Shown here in pieces: positions 1 to 7,296 of a stretch of 12,566 bases of DNA; within the stretch, counting starts at the first letter, position 1; each line of letters starts with the position of its first letter. Both the position numbers and the translations under genes were made by a program. Source of the stretch: Candidatus Paceibacterota bacterium (GTDB taxonomy: Bacteria > Patescibacteriota > Minisyncoccia > Phycocordibacterales > CAINVO01); contig JAQTMP010000021.1 of assembly GCA_028714275.1 (NCBI GenBank), positions 1-12,566 of the forward strand. The letters are read 5' to 3'. Below the pieces are notes generated by a model. It did not search any database. It was not told where the DNA came from and saw only the letters and a list, made by a program, of their open reading frames with translations.

Positions 1-2
1 AG

Positions 3-41
3 ATCGAAAAAACTAATGAAAACAGGCCTAAATTGAAATAA
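3..41 (+). CDS. Possible 3' end of an upstream gene (partial)
   Basis: One plus-strand frame is open from the window edge and reads a short hydrophilic, lysine-rich tail (IEKTNENRPKLK) before a TAA at 39-41. Such a tail is a plausible C-terminus for a gene lying outside the window, but twelve codons are too few to prove coding. The other two frames also stop within about 36 bases, so nothing longer is possible here. Confidence 0.25.
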   Translation: MEKTNENRPKLK

Positions 42-60
42 TTTGGACACCGTGCTGTAC

Positions 61-66
61 TATAAC
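61..66 (+). promoter_or_regulatory. Candidate -10 box for the exporter operon
   Basis: TATAAC lies five bases before the ATG at 71, which would put the transcript start at or next to the start codon (leaderless). Possible -35 boxes TTGGAC (43-48) and TTGAAA (33-38) are at poor spacing (12 and 22 bp), so only the -10 call is offered. Confidence 0.35.
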
Positions 67-70
67 TGGT

Positions 71-1819
71 ATGAAAACAATATTAAATAATTCAGTCGCG
101 TATCTCAAAGGCCACAAGGTGGCTTCTATCATTGTGGCGGTTGTGGTTTTGGTCGGAATTTATTATGTCTACGGAAAAGTCTCAGCTAGCAATACACCCA
201 CCACCTATGTCTTGGGGCAGGTCACCAAGGGGACTATCACTAGTTCAGTTTCTGCGAGCGGACAGATTGCTGCTTCAAGTGAGCTGGATATCAATCCGAA
301 AGTTTCTGGTCAAATCACTTATGTTGGAGTGCAAGTAGGGGACAAGGTCACGGCCGGGACTGTCATAGCTAAAATAGATAGCACAGATGCTCAGAAGACT
401 CTCAGAAATGCGGAGACAAGTCTGACGGCAGCCCAGATTGCCTACCAAAAAAGTCTTCAGCAGACCAGCTCTGGATTGACCACTTCTGTTCAGACAAAAG
501 AATCAGCCGACGTGGCGCTCCAGAAAGCCTACAAAGACGCCTATGATTTGGTTGCCAATACTTCTATCGATCTGCCTGCTGCTACGATCGGTTTAAACGA
601 TATCTACTACAATCCTACGCATTCTCTTTATTTTTCAGACCAATCTGCTCAAGGCAATGCCGGTGATACAGCTATCACTTACAAATATCAGGCTGGGTCT
701 TTGTTTGACCAAGCTAAGACTGAGTACGCTGACGTTTTTAAAGAGTACAAGGCGACACCGATTACAGCCGATAGAGCCACTCTGGATGATCTTATCCAAA
801 AGACTTATGACTCCGCGGTAAAATTTCAGGCAGCTTTGAAAGGGACTTACAATGCCATTGATTTTATCAATATAAAACTTTCATCTCCAAAACCAACTCA
901 AATCGCTACCGATGAAAATAATATCAATGCGTATCTTTCAAAAGTAGACAGTGATGTTTCAGGTTTGTTTGACGCTATGACTACTATCACAAATGCAAAA
1001 CAAAGTCTTGAAAATGCAAGTACCTCTCTAGCCAATTCCCAGACTACTCTTTCCGGCTCTTCAGATACTCTGGATGTCCAATCAGCCAAACTTTCCCTCA
1101 CTCAGCAGCAAAATGCGGTGCAGGATGCCCTTGATCAGCTTAGTTACTACACAGTGAGGGCTCCTTTTGATGGAGTGATTGCAAAGGTAAATGTGATAGT
1201 AGGAAATAATGTCTCTTCAGGCGGTGCGGTAGCTACCGAAGTCAGTCCGCAGCAAGTAGCGACTTTGACCCTCAATGAAGTGGATGCCGAAAAGGTCAAG
1301 GTCGGTCAAAAAGCTACATTGACCTTTGATGCCGTGCCAGATCTTACATTGACGGGTACAGTGGCTCAAGTCGATCCACTTGGGACCGTCAGTCAAGGGG
1401 TGGTGACTTATGGAGTCAAGATTACTCTCGATACACAGGATGCTCAGGTCAAGCCTGGCATGACGGTCACTGCTAGTATTATGACTGATTCAAAAGTCGA
1501 CACTCTCATCGTGCCAAGCTCAGCGGTCAAAACTCAAGGTAGTAATTCAACTGTCCAAGTTCTCACTGGCTTTACTTATGATCCAGCCAATCCGCAAGTC
1601 AGCACCAAAGAAAAGCCTACTTCTGTCACTGTCCAGACCGGTCTCTCAAATGACGAAAATGTAGAAATCACTTACGGTCTAAATGAGGGTGATGCTATTG
1701 TGGTGCGCAGTATTTCGTCAGCCGCAGCCAAGACCTCAGCGTCGACTTCTAAGACCCCTACAGCCACAAGTCTTCTAGGTGGGCAAGGTGGCGGGGCAAG
1801 ACAAATTCGCGGGAACTAG
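71..1819 (+). CDS. macA: MacA/HlyD-type membrane-fusion (periplasmic adaptor) protein
   Basis: Adaptor subunit of a MacAB-type ABC exporter, anchored in the membrane with most of the chain outside the cytoplasm. Residues about 17-34 form one N-terminal membrane helix. A first half of a lipoyl-like domain follows (about 50-110, with SGQI and VGDKV), then a helical region, then the second half with RAPFDGVI near residue 363, then a beta-barrel domain with the family-typical PGMTVTA near 462 and a late VPSSAV segment. The helical section between the lipoyl halves is about 250 residues long and includes a Tyr/Asp-rich stretch (about 150-320) that does not look like a plain coiled-coil hairpin; E. 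coli MacA is only about 370 residues in all. The C-terminus is Ser/Thr/Gly-rich. The ATPase gene follows after 14 bp. No TolC-like gene is present, fitting a cell without an outer membrane. The family is clear; the substrate is unknown. Confidence 0.9.
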   Translation: MKTILNNSVAYLKGHKVASIIVAVVVLVGIYYVYGKVSASNTPTTYVLGQVTKGTITSSVSASGQIAASSELDINPKVSGQITYVGVQVGDKVTAGTVIAKIDSTDAQKTLRNAETSLTAAQIAYQKSLQQTSSGLTTSVQTKESADVALQKAYKDAYDLVANTSIDLPAATIGLNDIYYNPTHSLYFSDQSAQGNAGDTAITYKYQAGSLFDQAKTEYADVFKEYKATPITADRATLDDLIQKTYDSAVKFQAALKGTYNAIDFINIKLSSPKPTQIATDENNINAYLSKVDSDVSGLFDAMTTITNAKQSLENASTSLANSQTTLSGSSDTLDVQSAKLSLTQQQNAVQDALDQLSYYTVRAPFDGVIAKVNVIVGNNVSSGGAVATEVSPQQVATLTLNEVDAEKVKVGQKATLTFDAVPDLTLTGTVAQVDPLGTVSQGVVTYGVKITLDTQDAQVKPGMTVTASIMTDSKVDTLIVPSSAVKTQGSNSTVQVLTGFTYDPANPQVSTKEKPTSVTVQTGLSNDENVEITYGLNEGDAIVVRSISSAAAKTSASTSKTPTATSLLGGQGGGARQIRGN

Positions 1820-1833
1820 CAAAATAAACTTAT

Positions 1834-2556
1834 ATGAACGTAATCGAATGTAAAAACATTACTAAGGTCTACAAAAACGGAGACACAGAAACGACTGTGC
1901 TCAAGGGTGTTTCGCTTTCAATTGAAGAAGGTGAGTTTGTGGCCATCATGGGGCCTTCTGGTTCAGGCAAATCTACCCTAATGCATATCTTAGGGGCCTT
2001 GGACACTCCCACTTCAGGAACCTATTTTCTTGGAGGCGAAGATGTTTCGAAGCTGTCAGATGATGAATTGGCGGATATTCGCAGCCGAAAAATTGGCTTT
2101 GTGTTTCAGGCCTTCAATCTTCTGTCGCGCGCCACAGTCATCCGAAATGTGATTTTGCCATTGGTCTATGCGGGAGTTAGTTCGGAAAAACGGGAACTGA
2201 AAGCCGAAAAAGCGCTCGTTTCGGCTGGACTGGACAGAAATCGCTGGGGGCATCTTTCCAACCAGCTTTCTGGAGGACAGATCCAACGCGTTGCCATTGC
2301 TAGGGCCTTGGTCAACGATCCATCCCTGATTATGGCCGATGAGCCGACGGGCAACTTGGATTCAAAAACTGGAGAGATAGTGCTCGGCACCTTTCAGCAT
2401 CTAAATGAAGAGCAGGGCAGGACCATTATCCTTATTACTCACGAAAAAGAAGTGGCCGAGCATGCCGACAGGATTATTCACATCCGGGACGGTATGATCT
2501 TGGAGGATAGTAAAAATAAAGACAAGCGGGTGATTGATAAAAATATCCTCAAATAA
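1834..2556 (+). CDS. macB: MacB-type ABC transporter ATPase
   Basis: Cytoplasmic ATPase that powers the exporter. All ABC motifs are present: Walker A GPSGSGKST at residues 40-48, Q-loop Gln92, signature LSGGQ at 145-149, Walker B LIMADE at 165-170 followed by PTGNLD, and switch His203. At 240 residues it has the usual length of LolD/MacB-class ATPases, and the PTGNLD box is typical of that class. It stands alone as an ATPase, whereas E. coli MacB is fused to its permease. It sits 14 bp after the adaptor gene and 18 bp before the permease gene, so the three are almost certainly one transcription unit. No Shine-Dalgarno sequence precedes the ATG. Whether the unit exports a peptide, a lipid or a drug cannot be told from sequence. 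Confidence 0.93.
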   Translation: MNVIECKNITKVYKNGDTETTVLKGVSLSIEEGEFVAIMGPSGSGKSTLMHILGALDTPTSGTYFLGGEDVSKLSDDELADIRSRKIGFVFQAFNLLSRATVIRNVILPLVYAGVSSEKRELKAEKALVSAGLDRNRWGHLSNQLSGGQIQRVAIARALVNDPSLIMADEPTGNLDSKTGEIVLGTFQHLNEEQGRTIILITHEKEVAEHADRIIHIRDGMILEDSKNKDKRVIDKNILK

Positions 2557-2574
2557 AACTGACTAAATTATTTT

Positions 2575-3798
2575 ATGACTATTAAAGATTTATTTCACGA
2601 AACATCCTCAGCTCTTCTGGGCAACAAAGTCCGGTCCTCGCTTACCATGTTGGGTATTGTGATTGGAATTGCTTCGGTTATTGCCATGCTGGCTATAGGA
2701 AAAGGTGCGACCAATTCCATCCAGTCAAGCATTCAGTCGCTGGGGTCCAATCTGATCATTGTTTCTCCGGGTGCTCAGAGGGGGCCTGGTTTTCAAGTTT
2801 CAACTGGCCGCGGCGCGGCTCAATCTTTGACTCTGGATGATGCGACAGCTATTAAAAAAAGTATCAGCGAGGTCTCGGCTGCGGCTCCAGAAGTCACCAG
2901 CCGCAAGCAAGTAGTGGCCAAGGGCACCAATACCAATACTTCAGTTATCGGTACAGTACCGGACTACACCGTCGTCAGAAATTTAGAAATTGATGAGGGT
3001 TCTTTTATCACGGATGAAAATGTAGCCAGTCTGGCTAAAGTGGCGGTCATCGGCCCCACCACCAGGGATGATCTTTTTGGGGTGGGTGGAGAAGCTATGG
3101 GTCAAAGCATTAGAATTAACGGAGCGATTTTTAAAATTATTGGTGTGACCAAGTCAAAAGGCGGCTCGGGTTTTAACAATCCCGACGATGCCATCTATGT
3201 ACCTATTTCGGTGGCCCAGCAAATATTTACCGGAAACAAATATGTCACGGCTATCAGCGTTCAAGCTGACACTAAAGAAGACATGACCTTGGCGCAAAAT
3301 GACATTACCAGCCTTTTGCTAGCGCGTCACAATATTTCCAATCCTGCTCTAGCTGATTTTAGTACCATCAATCAGTCTGATATTGTTTCAGCTGCTTCGA
3401 CCGTCACCAACACTCTCTCATACCTGTTGGCTTCGGTGGCGGGTATTTCTTTGGTGGTGGGGGGTATTGGTATTATGAACATGATGCTCACTACCGTGAC
3501 AGAGCGTACTCGTGAGATAGGTCTACGCAAGGCTATAGGGGCTAAAAAAGGAGACATCAGCAACCAATTTTTGGTGGAGGCGGTCCTGCTCACCATGATA
3601 GGGGGTACGGTCGGGGTGGTGCTGGGCTGGCTGATAGCCTTCGGTATATCTAGTACGGGAATACTCCAAGCCTCCATGAGTATTTCGTCCATTCTGCTTG
3701 CCTTTGGAGTGTCTGCGGGTATCGGTATTGCCTTCGGGTACTATCCAGCCCGCCGAGCCTCTGGTCTAAATCCGATCGAGGCGTTGAGATATGAGTAA
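2575..3798 (+). CDS. MacB/FtsX-type ABC transporter permease
   Basis: Membrane subunit of the exporter, with MacB-like topology. One helix lies near the N-terminus (about residues 21-43, after the family-typical NKVRSSLTMLGIVIGI). A large extracytoplasmic domain (about 45-275) follows, then the FtsX domain with three helices. The FtsX motifs are clear: GGIGIMNMML, TERTREIGLRKAIGA (the coupling segment that contacts the ATPase) and a C-terminal PARRASGLNPIEALRYE. The length of 407 residues is normal for stand-alone permeases of this class. It is the third gene of the operon. No Shine-Dalgarno sequence is seen before the ATG. Confidence 0.93.
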   Translation: MTIKDLFHETSSALLGNKVRSSLTMLGIVIGIASVIAMLAIGKGATNSIQSSIQSLGSNLIIVSPGAQRGPGFQVSTGRGAAQSLTLDDATAIKKSISEVSAAAPEVTSRKQVVAKGTNTNTSVIGTVPDYTVVRNLEIDEGSFITDENVASLAKVAVIGPTTRDDLFGVGGEAMGQSIRINGAIFKIIGVTKSKGGSGFNNPDDAIYVPISVAQQIFTGNKYVTAISVQADTKEDMTLAQNDITSLLLARHNISNPALADFSTINQSDIVSAASTVTNTLSYLLASVAGISLVVGGIGIMNMMLTTVTERTREIGLRKAIGAKKGDISNQFLVEAVLLTMIGGTVGVVLGWLIAFGISSTGILQASMSISSILLAFGVSAGIGIAFGYYPARRASGLNPIEALRYE

Positions 3799-3867
3799 TC
3801 AAACGAAATAAATCATTATTCAGTAAGTAGTAAGTGTGTAAGCAAGAGTTTGTGTATAAATAAAAAT

Positions 3868-4320
3868 ATGAAAGAAAAAAATTCAAAAAATAAAGCAATA
3901 GCGGTGATTGTGGCAGTGATCGTGTTGGTGGGAGTCTTTTTTGGTGGAACAGCCTATGGCAAAACTCAGGCCGCTCCTCAAGGTGGTGGCCGTGGACAAT
4001 TTGCGGCTGGGAGTAGGACTGGTGGCGGTATCGGCATGATGGGTCAAAATGGTGCCGTGGTTGCGGGGAACGCTCGTCAGGGTATGGGTGCTGGATTTGC
4101 AAGTGGCACTATCCTTTCTAGGGATGCCTCAGGCATCACAGTCAAGCTGGCAAATGGAGGATCAAGAATCATATTGGTTTCTAGCTCGACTCCAGTTTTA
4201 AAGTCTGTGGCTGGCACAATTGATGACCTCACAGTGGGAGAGACAGTCCTAGTCCAAGGAACTACAAATACTGACGGGAGTGTTACGGCTCAGTCAGTGC
4301 AGATACGGCCGGGCAAATAA
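3868..4320 (+). CDS. Membrane-anchored Gly-rich protein with DUF5666-like C-terminal domain
   Basis: 150 residues. The start is taken at ATG 3868: the frame is open further up to a TTG at 3850, but from the ATG the protein begins with a short lysine-rich segment directly followed by a hydrophobic helix (about residues 9-28), a good signal anchor. Next comes a low-complexity stretch rich in Gly, Gln, Arg and Met (about 33-80). The C-terminal part (about 84-150, from ASGTILSRD to QSVQIRPG) has the alternating pattern of a small beta-barrel and resembles DUF5666/OB-like domains. It follows the permease by 69 bp and precedes the first strong terminator, so it is probably the last gene of the exporter operon. 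Its role is unknown; an extracytoplasmic accessory of the exporter is an inference from position. Confidence 0.75.
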   Translation: MKEKNSKNKAIAVIVAVIVLVGVFFGGTAYGKTQAAPQGGGRGQFAAGSRTGGGIGMMGQNGAVVAGNARQGMGAGFASGTILSRDASGITVKLANGGSRIILVSSSTPVLKSVAGTIDDLTVGETVLVQGTTNTDGSVTAQSVQIRPGK

Positions 4321-4322
4321 GT

Positions 4323-4439
4323 AAAATAAAACAAAACCCTGTCCTCGAAATGCACACGTTCCGGCCTGCTGGCCGGCCGCTCTGCTCGGAGCCAAGCTCC
4401 TGCGCAAGGCATTTCTCGAACAGGGTTTTGTTTTATTTT
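4323..4439 (+). terminator. Compound hairpin terminator, element E1
   Basis: A perfect 20-bp inverted repeat (4323-4342 with 4420-4439) ends in a T-rich tract and closes the exporter operon. Unlike a simple terminator, the 77-base interior is GC-rich and itself folds. It continues the outer stem (CGAAATGC with GCATTTCTCG), then holds hairpin A (CCGGCC-TGCT-GGCCGG, 4361-4376), a single-stranded GCTCTGCTC, hairpin B (GGAGC-CAA-GCTCC, 4388-4400) and TGCGCAAG. The interior recurs in the element at 7049-7169. Confidence 0.8.
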
Positions 4440-4455
4440 TAACTAGTAATTTCCT

Positions 4456-4509
4456 CCCTCTGGCCCTTCGCCGGCGTGGCAACACGTTGGCAGGTCAGGG
4501 GGATTTTTG
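4456..4509 (+). terminator. Possible second terminator hairpin
   Basis: CCCTCTGGCC (4456-4465) pairs with GGTCAGGGGG (4493-4502) over ten positions, two of them G-T wobbles, and is followed by ATTTTTG. The 27-base loop contains a weak CAAC/GTTG pairing. It could back up the preceding terminator. No gene is seen between 4440 and 4609. Confidence 0.4.
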
Positions 4510-4544
4510 TATGAAGCAGGACATGTGGATGCAGACTGATTTAG

Positions 4545-4582
4545 TTGACACTTGCTAGGATTGTGGTAGTTTTTTGTATAGA
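4545..4582 (+). promoter_or_regulatory. Candidate promoter for the orphan gene at 4610
   Basis: A perfect -35 TTGACA occurs at 4545-4550 and a TTGCTA at 4552-4557. The best -10-like match is TATAGA at 4577-4582, 19 bp after the second. No -10 sits at ideal spacing from TTGACA itself, so the exact start is uncertain. Confidence 0.35.
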
Positions 4583-4609
4583 AAACAATGAAAGTAAACT
4601 AGGATTTTT

Positions 4610-5128
4610 ATGGTTAAACCATTTGTCGGTACGTTCTTTGTAGTGACGGAATACTCGATTTTCGGTGTTGAGGTGTCGGACCTGGTGTCCAGCCCAAAGG
4701 TGATCAAAATGGCCATTCGTTCAAATTGCGAGTTTGGGAGGCATCGGGTGGTGCCAGTGGGCGGTGTCCTTCTCGGGGGCTTTTATTTGGGCATTACCCT
4801 TGAGGGCTGCGTAAAGTATGGCATGAAACGACATCAGCGAGCGCCACTCGACACACCCCCGAAGCGGGTTGAGGAGCTCAGCAAGAGTAGGAAGGCCATG
4901 CAGACCTTTCCTCCGATCGGATTTTTCTTTGATCGGAACGCTGCGGATTCCTGTTTTGAGTCGGACTCTCACGATGTCTTCGACCTCGATTGGCAGAGTT
5001 CCACACAGGACGTGTTGAGGGCCATTGGGCCAAACCATCCGCTGATCACCATCTCGACCGAAGGGCCGTTTGCCATACCGCGGCATCTTTACGCTGAGGT
5101 CGAGGATTCGGCCACAGCCCGGTCATGA
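4610..5128 (+). CDS. Uncharacterised 172-aa protein
   Basis: I do not recognise this protein. It is predicted soluble or only weakly hydrophobic (one Gly-rich hydrophobic patch, VGGVLLGGFYLG, near residue 50), with three scattered cysteines and an acidic C-terminal third. It has its own upstream promoter-like sequences, a weak AGGA seven bases before the ATG, and a clean terminator 17 bp after the stop, which together support a real monocistronic gene. A long open frame on the opposite strand (4721-5086) covers much of it, as often happens in GC-richer genes, so the strand choice rests mainly on the start context and terminator polarity. Confidence 0.6.
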   Translation: MVKPFVGTFFVVTEYSIFGVEVSDLVSSPKVIKMAIRSNCEFGRHRVVPVGGVLLGGFYLGITLEGCVKYGMKRHQRAPLDTPPKRVEELSKSRKAMQTFPPIGFFFDRNAADSCFESDSHDVFDLDWQSSTQDVLRAIGPNHPLITISTEGPFAIPRHLYAEVEDSATARS

Positions 5129-5144
5129 CACACATAGAAAAACC

Positions 5145-5184
5145 AAAAAGATCGCGCAGTGTAGCATGCTCCGCGGTCTTTTTT
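5145..5184 (+). terminator. Rho-independent terminator
   Basis: AAAAAGATCGCG (5145-5156) pairs with CGCGGTCTTTTT (5172-5183) with a single T-G wobble, around a 15-base loop, and runs into a T tract. It ends the orphan gene and insulates lepA. Confidence 0.8.
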
Positions 5185-5202
5185 CTAACTCAATTTTTGT
5201 GA

Positions 5203-5208
5203 TATAGT
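5203..5208 (+). promoter_or_regulatory. Candidate -10 box of lepA
   Basis: TATAGT ends 17 bases before the lepA ATG, predicting an untranslated leader of about ten bases with no ribosome binding site. No clear -35 box is visible. Confidence 0.4.
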
Positions 5209-5225
5209 GACCCCACATATTATTT

Positions 5226-7055
5226 ATGAAACTCTCCCACATCCGCAATTTTAGTATCATAGCCCACATCGATCATGGCAAGTCCACTTTGGCTGATCGC
5301 ATGCTCGAAATTACGCACACTATTGAAAAGCGTAAAATGCATGATCGAGTGCTAGACGATATGGAGCTTGAGCAGGAGAAGGGCATCACTATCAAGATGC
5401 GTCCAGTCCGCATGGAGTATGCTCCAAAAAATGAAGAGGCAAATGTGGGAGGTGGCGGAAAATATATTTTGAACCTCATTGACACTCCTGGGCACATCGA
5501 CTTTTTTTATGAGGTTTCGCGAGCTCTCAAGGCGGTGGAAGGGTGTATTTTATTGGTAGATGCGACTCAAGGGGTCCAGGCTCAGACTTTGACTACCCTA
5601 GAGATGGCTCGCAATGCAGGCCTCACCATTATTCCAGTTTTATCTAAAATGGATTCGCCTCTGGCCCGCATTGATGATATTAAAATGGAAGTTATCAAAC
5701 TCCTCGATTGTCAGCCAGATGAGATTTTGTGTACTTCAGGCAAGACGGGTGAAGGAGTAGAGGAGCTTTTACAAGAAATAGTCCGTCGTGTACCGCCACC
5801 CCATGAAGAATTTGTCGATAGTCAGAGTTTTCGTTCGCTCGTGTTTGATTTTCAATATTCTAACCACAAAGGGGTGATAGTGTACGTGCGTGTCCTCGAT
5901 GGGACCATTTCCAAAGATGCTCCGCTCGTCTTTAAAATTGCGAATGAAAAATTTACCGCGCTTGAAGTGGGGATTTTTGCGCCAGTCGAGACTCCGTGTG
6001 AAAAACTTTCAGCCGGAGATATTGGCTATATTGTCACAGGCATCAAGAGGCCGGGTATTGCTTCAGTGGGGGATACGGTCACGTCTTTGCGTTCTCCTTT
6101 GCCCGAGTTGCCCGGATACATGAGTCCAGCGCCAGTGGTCTGGGCGTCTATTTATCCAGAGAGTCAGGACGATTTTGATCTCTTTCGTCAGGCGCTGGGT
6201 AAGCTCCGTCTTTCCGATTCATCTTTTACTTATGAAGAAGAAGCCTCCGGCTCGCTCGGACGCGGTTTTCGTTGTGGTTTTCTCGGGTTGCTTCATCTTG
6301 AAATTATCACCGAGCGTTTAAAGCGCGAGTTTCGGCTCAACCTCATCATTGCCACGCCGTCTATTACTTATGAAGTGACCTACAAAAACGGTCAGACTAA
6401 AACCATTTATTCGCCATCCCTTTTCCCTGATTTGCACGAGGTGACTGAGGTGCGCGAACCATGGGTCAAGGTCAAGATTATCAGTCCTTCAGAATATCTC
6501 GGGGCTATCATGCCGATGCTCTATGATCATGAGGCTGAAGCTTCAGAGACTGAAACTTTTGGAGACGGTCGCACCGCATTGACGATCAGAATGCCTTTGC
6601 GTGAGCTGATGCGGGGTTTTTTTGATGAATTAAAAAGTGTGTCGTCCGGTTTTGGGTCATTGTCCTACGAGTTTGAAGGCATGCGTCTCGCTGACGTCTG
6701 CCGGCTAGATATTTTAGTGGCTGACGAGCCGGTCATCGCTTTTGCTCGCGTGGTTTCGACTCGACGTGTCGAAGAAGACGCCGAAAAAGCCGTAGAAAAA
6801 CTTTACAATATTTTACCTCAACAGATGTTTACGACTAAAATTCAGGGCCGAGGGCTTGGACGGATTATTGCTTCCCGTACTCTCTCAGCTATGCGTAAAG
6901 ACGTCACTCAGCACATGTATGGAGGCGATATCACTCGCAAAATGAAACTCCGCGAAAAGCAGAAAAAAGGTAAAAAGAAAATGGCCGAGCGCGGCAAAGG
7001 AAATGTGAATATTCCGCACGAAACTTTTTTGAAGATGATGAAGACAAACGAATAA
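5226..7055 (+). CDS. lepA: Elongation factor 4 (LepA), ribosome back-translocase GTPase
   Basis: Translational GTPase that acts on the ribosome. It is 609 residues against about 600 in most bacteria. It opens with the G1 loop AHIDHGKST (residues 13-21); switch I contains EKGITIK and G3 is DTPGHIDF. The LepA-specific C-terminal domain is complete, with RGLGRIIASRTLSAMRKDV, YGGDITRKMKLREKQKKGKK and a final NIPHETFLKMMK. Two features are unusual. The G4 box, normally NKxD, reads SKMD at residues 140-143, and G5 reads SGKTG instead of SAKTG. There is also a short Gly-rich insertion (NVGGGG) between switch I and G3. The gene is monocistronic: a terminator precedes it, and its stop codon lies inside the left arm of the next hairpin. 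Identity is certain; any effect of the G4 change on nucleotide choice is not known. Confidence 0.97.
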   Translation: MKLSHIRNFSIIAHIDHGKSTLADRMLEITHTIEKRKMHDRVLDDMELEQEKGITIKMRPVRMEYAPKNEEANVGGGGKYILNLIDTPGHIDFFYEVSRALKAVEGCILLVDATQGVQAQTLTTLEMARNAGLTIIPVLSKMDSPLARIDDIKMEVIKLLDCQPDEILCTSGKTGEGVEELLQEIVRRVPPPHEEFVDSQSFRSLVFDFQYSNHKGVIVYVRVLDGTISKDAPLVFKIANEKFTALEVGIFAPVETPCEKLSAGDIGYIVTGIKRPGIASVGDTVTSLRSPLPELPGYMSPAPVVWASIYPESQDDFDLFRQALGKLRLSDSSFTYEEEASGSLGRGFRCGFLGLLHLEIITERLKREFRLNLIIATPSITYEVTYKNGQTKTIYSPSLFPDLHEVTEVREPWVKVKIISPSEYLGAIMPMLYDHEAEASETETFGDGRTALTIRMPLRELMRGFFDELKSVSSGFGSLSYEFEGMRLADVCRLDILVADEPVIAFARVVSTRRVEEDAEKAVEKLYNILPQQMFTTKIQGRGLGRIIASRTLSAMRKDVTQHMYGGDITRKMKLREKQKKGKKKMAERGKGNVNIPHETFLKMMKTNE

Positions 7056-7169
7056 AAAATCCGTATACACTCTCCGGAGCACGCGTAAAAGTCTGCTGAC
7101 TTTTCTGCTCTGCTCGGCGCCGACGCGCCTGCGCAAGTCTCCGTCAAGCGTATACGGATTTTTTATTCG
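7049..7169. terminator. Compound bidirectional hairpin terminator, element E2
   Basis: A perfect 20-bp inverted repeat (7049-7068 with 7150-7169) separates convergent genes. Its left arm contains the lepA stop codon and its right arm lies 20 bp beyond the stop of the minus-strand peptide gene. Both strands end in T-rich runs, so it can stop transcription from either side. The interior has the same plan as E1: hairpin A (AAAAGTC-TGCT-GACTTTT, 7087-7104), GCTCTGCTC, hairpin B (GGCGC-CGAC-GCGCC, 7116-7129) and TGCGCAAG (7130-7137). Confidence 0.8.
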
Positions 7170-7188
7170 AAAGATTGGGATACTCCGA

Positions 7189-7296
7189 CTATCTCAACCC
7201 TGGGATATATAGCAAGATCATGCTCAAAGCGATCAAAATGCAGAGGACGGCCCAGATAATACTGACAGTTTTTTTGTGTTTTTTGTTGAAAATCAT
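7189..7296 (-). CDS. Small single-span membrane protein (35 aa)
   Basis: A minus-strand gene of 35 codons. It begins MIFNKKHKKTVS, continues with one strong hydrophobic helix (about residues 11-30, including IIWAVLCILIALSMILLY) and ends IPGLR. The basic N-terminus and short polar C-terminus suggest a single-span membrane peptide with its N-terminus inside. Support for a real gene comes from its own promoter facing the neighbouring gene, the bidirectional terminator just after its stop, and the fact that it fills an otherwise empty gap. I recall similar tiny proteins next to ftsB-like genes in Parcubacteria but cannot verify that here. The function is unknown; a link to division or membrane proteostasis would be guesswork. 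Confidence 0.65.
   Translation of the reverse strand: MIFNKKHKKTVSIIWAVLCILIALSMILLYIPGLR

Noticed and set aside
3850..3867. TTG start extending the DUF5666-like protein by six codons
   Set aside because: The ATG at 3868 gives a normal short basic N-terminus directly before the membrane helix, and nothing favours the TTG.
3650..4102. 150-codon minus-strand open frame across the permease end and the DUF5666-like gene
   Set aside because: It overlaps two better-supported plus-strand genes and encodes a His/Pro/Gln-rich peptide typical of shadow frames.
4721..5086. 121-codon minus-strand open frame opposite the orphan gene
   Set aside because: The plus frame has the promoter-like upstream region and a terminator of plus polarity just after its stop; the minus frame has neither.
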